Below are positions 63,319 to 64,000 of a DNA stretch of 64,000 nucleotides, piece by piece. Within the stretch, counting starts at the first letter, position 1, and every line of letters begins with the position of its first letter. This DNA is from Zizania palustris (lineage: Eukaryota > Streptophyta > Magnoliopsida > Poales > Poaceae): the NCBI GenBank assembly GCA_019279435.1, contig JAAALK010000289.1, forward strand, positions 85,591,023 through 85,655,022, read 5' to 3'. Position numbers and translations under genes: made by a program. The notes beneath the pieces were generated by a model, which saw nothing but the letters and a program-made list of their open reading frames with translations, was not told the DNA's origin and made no database searches.

Positions 63319-64000
63319 TGAAGGATATGCCCATGAAAATTCAGTTGATCAGAAGTTCCGATAGGTAATATCGGAATTTCCGATTATTTTCTTGTCTCGA
63401 TACAGAAAGGAAATGTTGCTTCGGAAGTTCCGATATGGTATCGGAAGTTCCATTGAGCCAAAAATTCCAATTTAGTATCGAGGAATTTTGTTTTGATCAA
63501 AAGTTCCGATATGTGTATCGGATGTTCCGAGGTGGGCGAAAACAAATTGGATCTGTTGCGTGTCGTACTTTGTCGGGAGATCCAAAATACCTTGTCGAAA
63601 GTTCCGATCCAGGATCAGAAGTTCCGACGTGGGCGAACAAAATGGATCTGTTATGGATTTGAGGGTTTCGAGATGAGCATGACCATGGGGCTGTCATCCC
63701 TATAAAAGAAGAGGAGGAGGACATCTTAGAACATGGAATAAGCCTAGATTAGACCTAGCCACCAAAGAATCCTCTCCTCCCTTTCTTGATCTCAATCATT
63801 GAGGTCAAGGATCCCCGTCTCTCACGTGCGGTGCTATCACGCTGCCGTGGGAGGTACTCCATCCCTCTACGTGTGGACTCCATGGAGGTGTTGCTCCAAC
63901 AGCGACGCTTAGACATCTTCATGCGAATGACTACGCCGTCTTAATTGATCAGATTGAAGAGGGACGGCAAGGACAAAGGGATGATAGGCTTGACACGCTA
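63319..64000 (+). repeat. Partial LTR F of the copia G family, running off the window
   Basis: From CTGAAGGATATGCC to the window end it matches the reverse complement of 14070-13415 in the G LTR. It includes the GGAAGTTCCGAT palindromes and a TATA-like CCCTATAAAAG (about 63697). The LTR start is missing; by comparison about 135 bp more lie beyond the window. Confidence 0.82.

Overview
This is repeat-dense plant DNA, almost certainly from a grass. I see no host gene that looks functional, no rRNA or tRNA gene, and nothing bacterial. The window is a nest of LTR retrotransposons (Ty1-copia and Ty3-gypsy) and two CACTA DNA transposons, inserted into one another over several rounds. Letters A-H and Y1-Y3 are my own labels; lineage names are inferred from protein motifs and primer-binding sites. 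LAYOUT: 1-2651 is the 3' end and 3' LTR of a SIRE-like copia element (E, +). It sits inside a gypsy element (Y1, +, 2652-10847) that carries an antisense multi-exon gene. Y1 also holds a complete CACTA element (CACTA-2, 6510-10278). 10848-13278 is an old fragment of the same copia family as E (D, +). 13279-17719 is another copia element (G, -) interrupted by a solo LTR (16428-17337). 17720-20424 is the 5' LTR, gag and protease of a second Y-type gypsy (Y3, +). 20425-33240 is the internal region of a Tat-type gypsy (A, -), split by a complete CACTA element (CACTA-1, 25845-32034). 33241-38653 is the 3' part of the same gypsy family in the opposite orientation (B, +), with its 3' LTR. 38654-40263 is the 3' end of a Y-type gypsy (Y2, possibly the far side of Y3). 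40264-about 62225 is a third, nearly complete Tat-type gypsy (C, -). Inside C lie a solo LTR (44858-45736) and a complete young copia element (H, -, 47095-58516). 62226-63318 is a broken plant-mobile-domain gene, and 63319-64000 is part of an LTR of the G family (F, +). HOW THE PARTS WORK: gag, protease, integrase, reverse transcriptase and RNase H genes serve element replication. Copia elements E, D and H have the order PR-IN-RT-RH. Gypsy A, B and C have PR-RT-RH-second RNase H-IN; the second RNase H is the hallmark of the Tat lineage. The CACTA elements carry remnants of the TnpD-type and plant transposase_24-type proteins, bounded by terminal and subterminal repeats. Only H is structurally intact: two 2014-bp LTRs, a CTGAG target duplication, a PBS and a PPT. 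It still carries two in-frame stop codons. INSERTION ORDER from nesting: D is older than Y1 and G; Y1 is older than E and CACTA-2; G is older than solo LTR 1 and Y3; A is older than CACTA-1, which is older than its hAT-like MITE; Y2 is older than B and C; C is older than solo LTR 2 and H.
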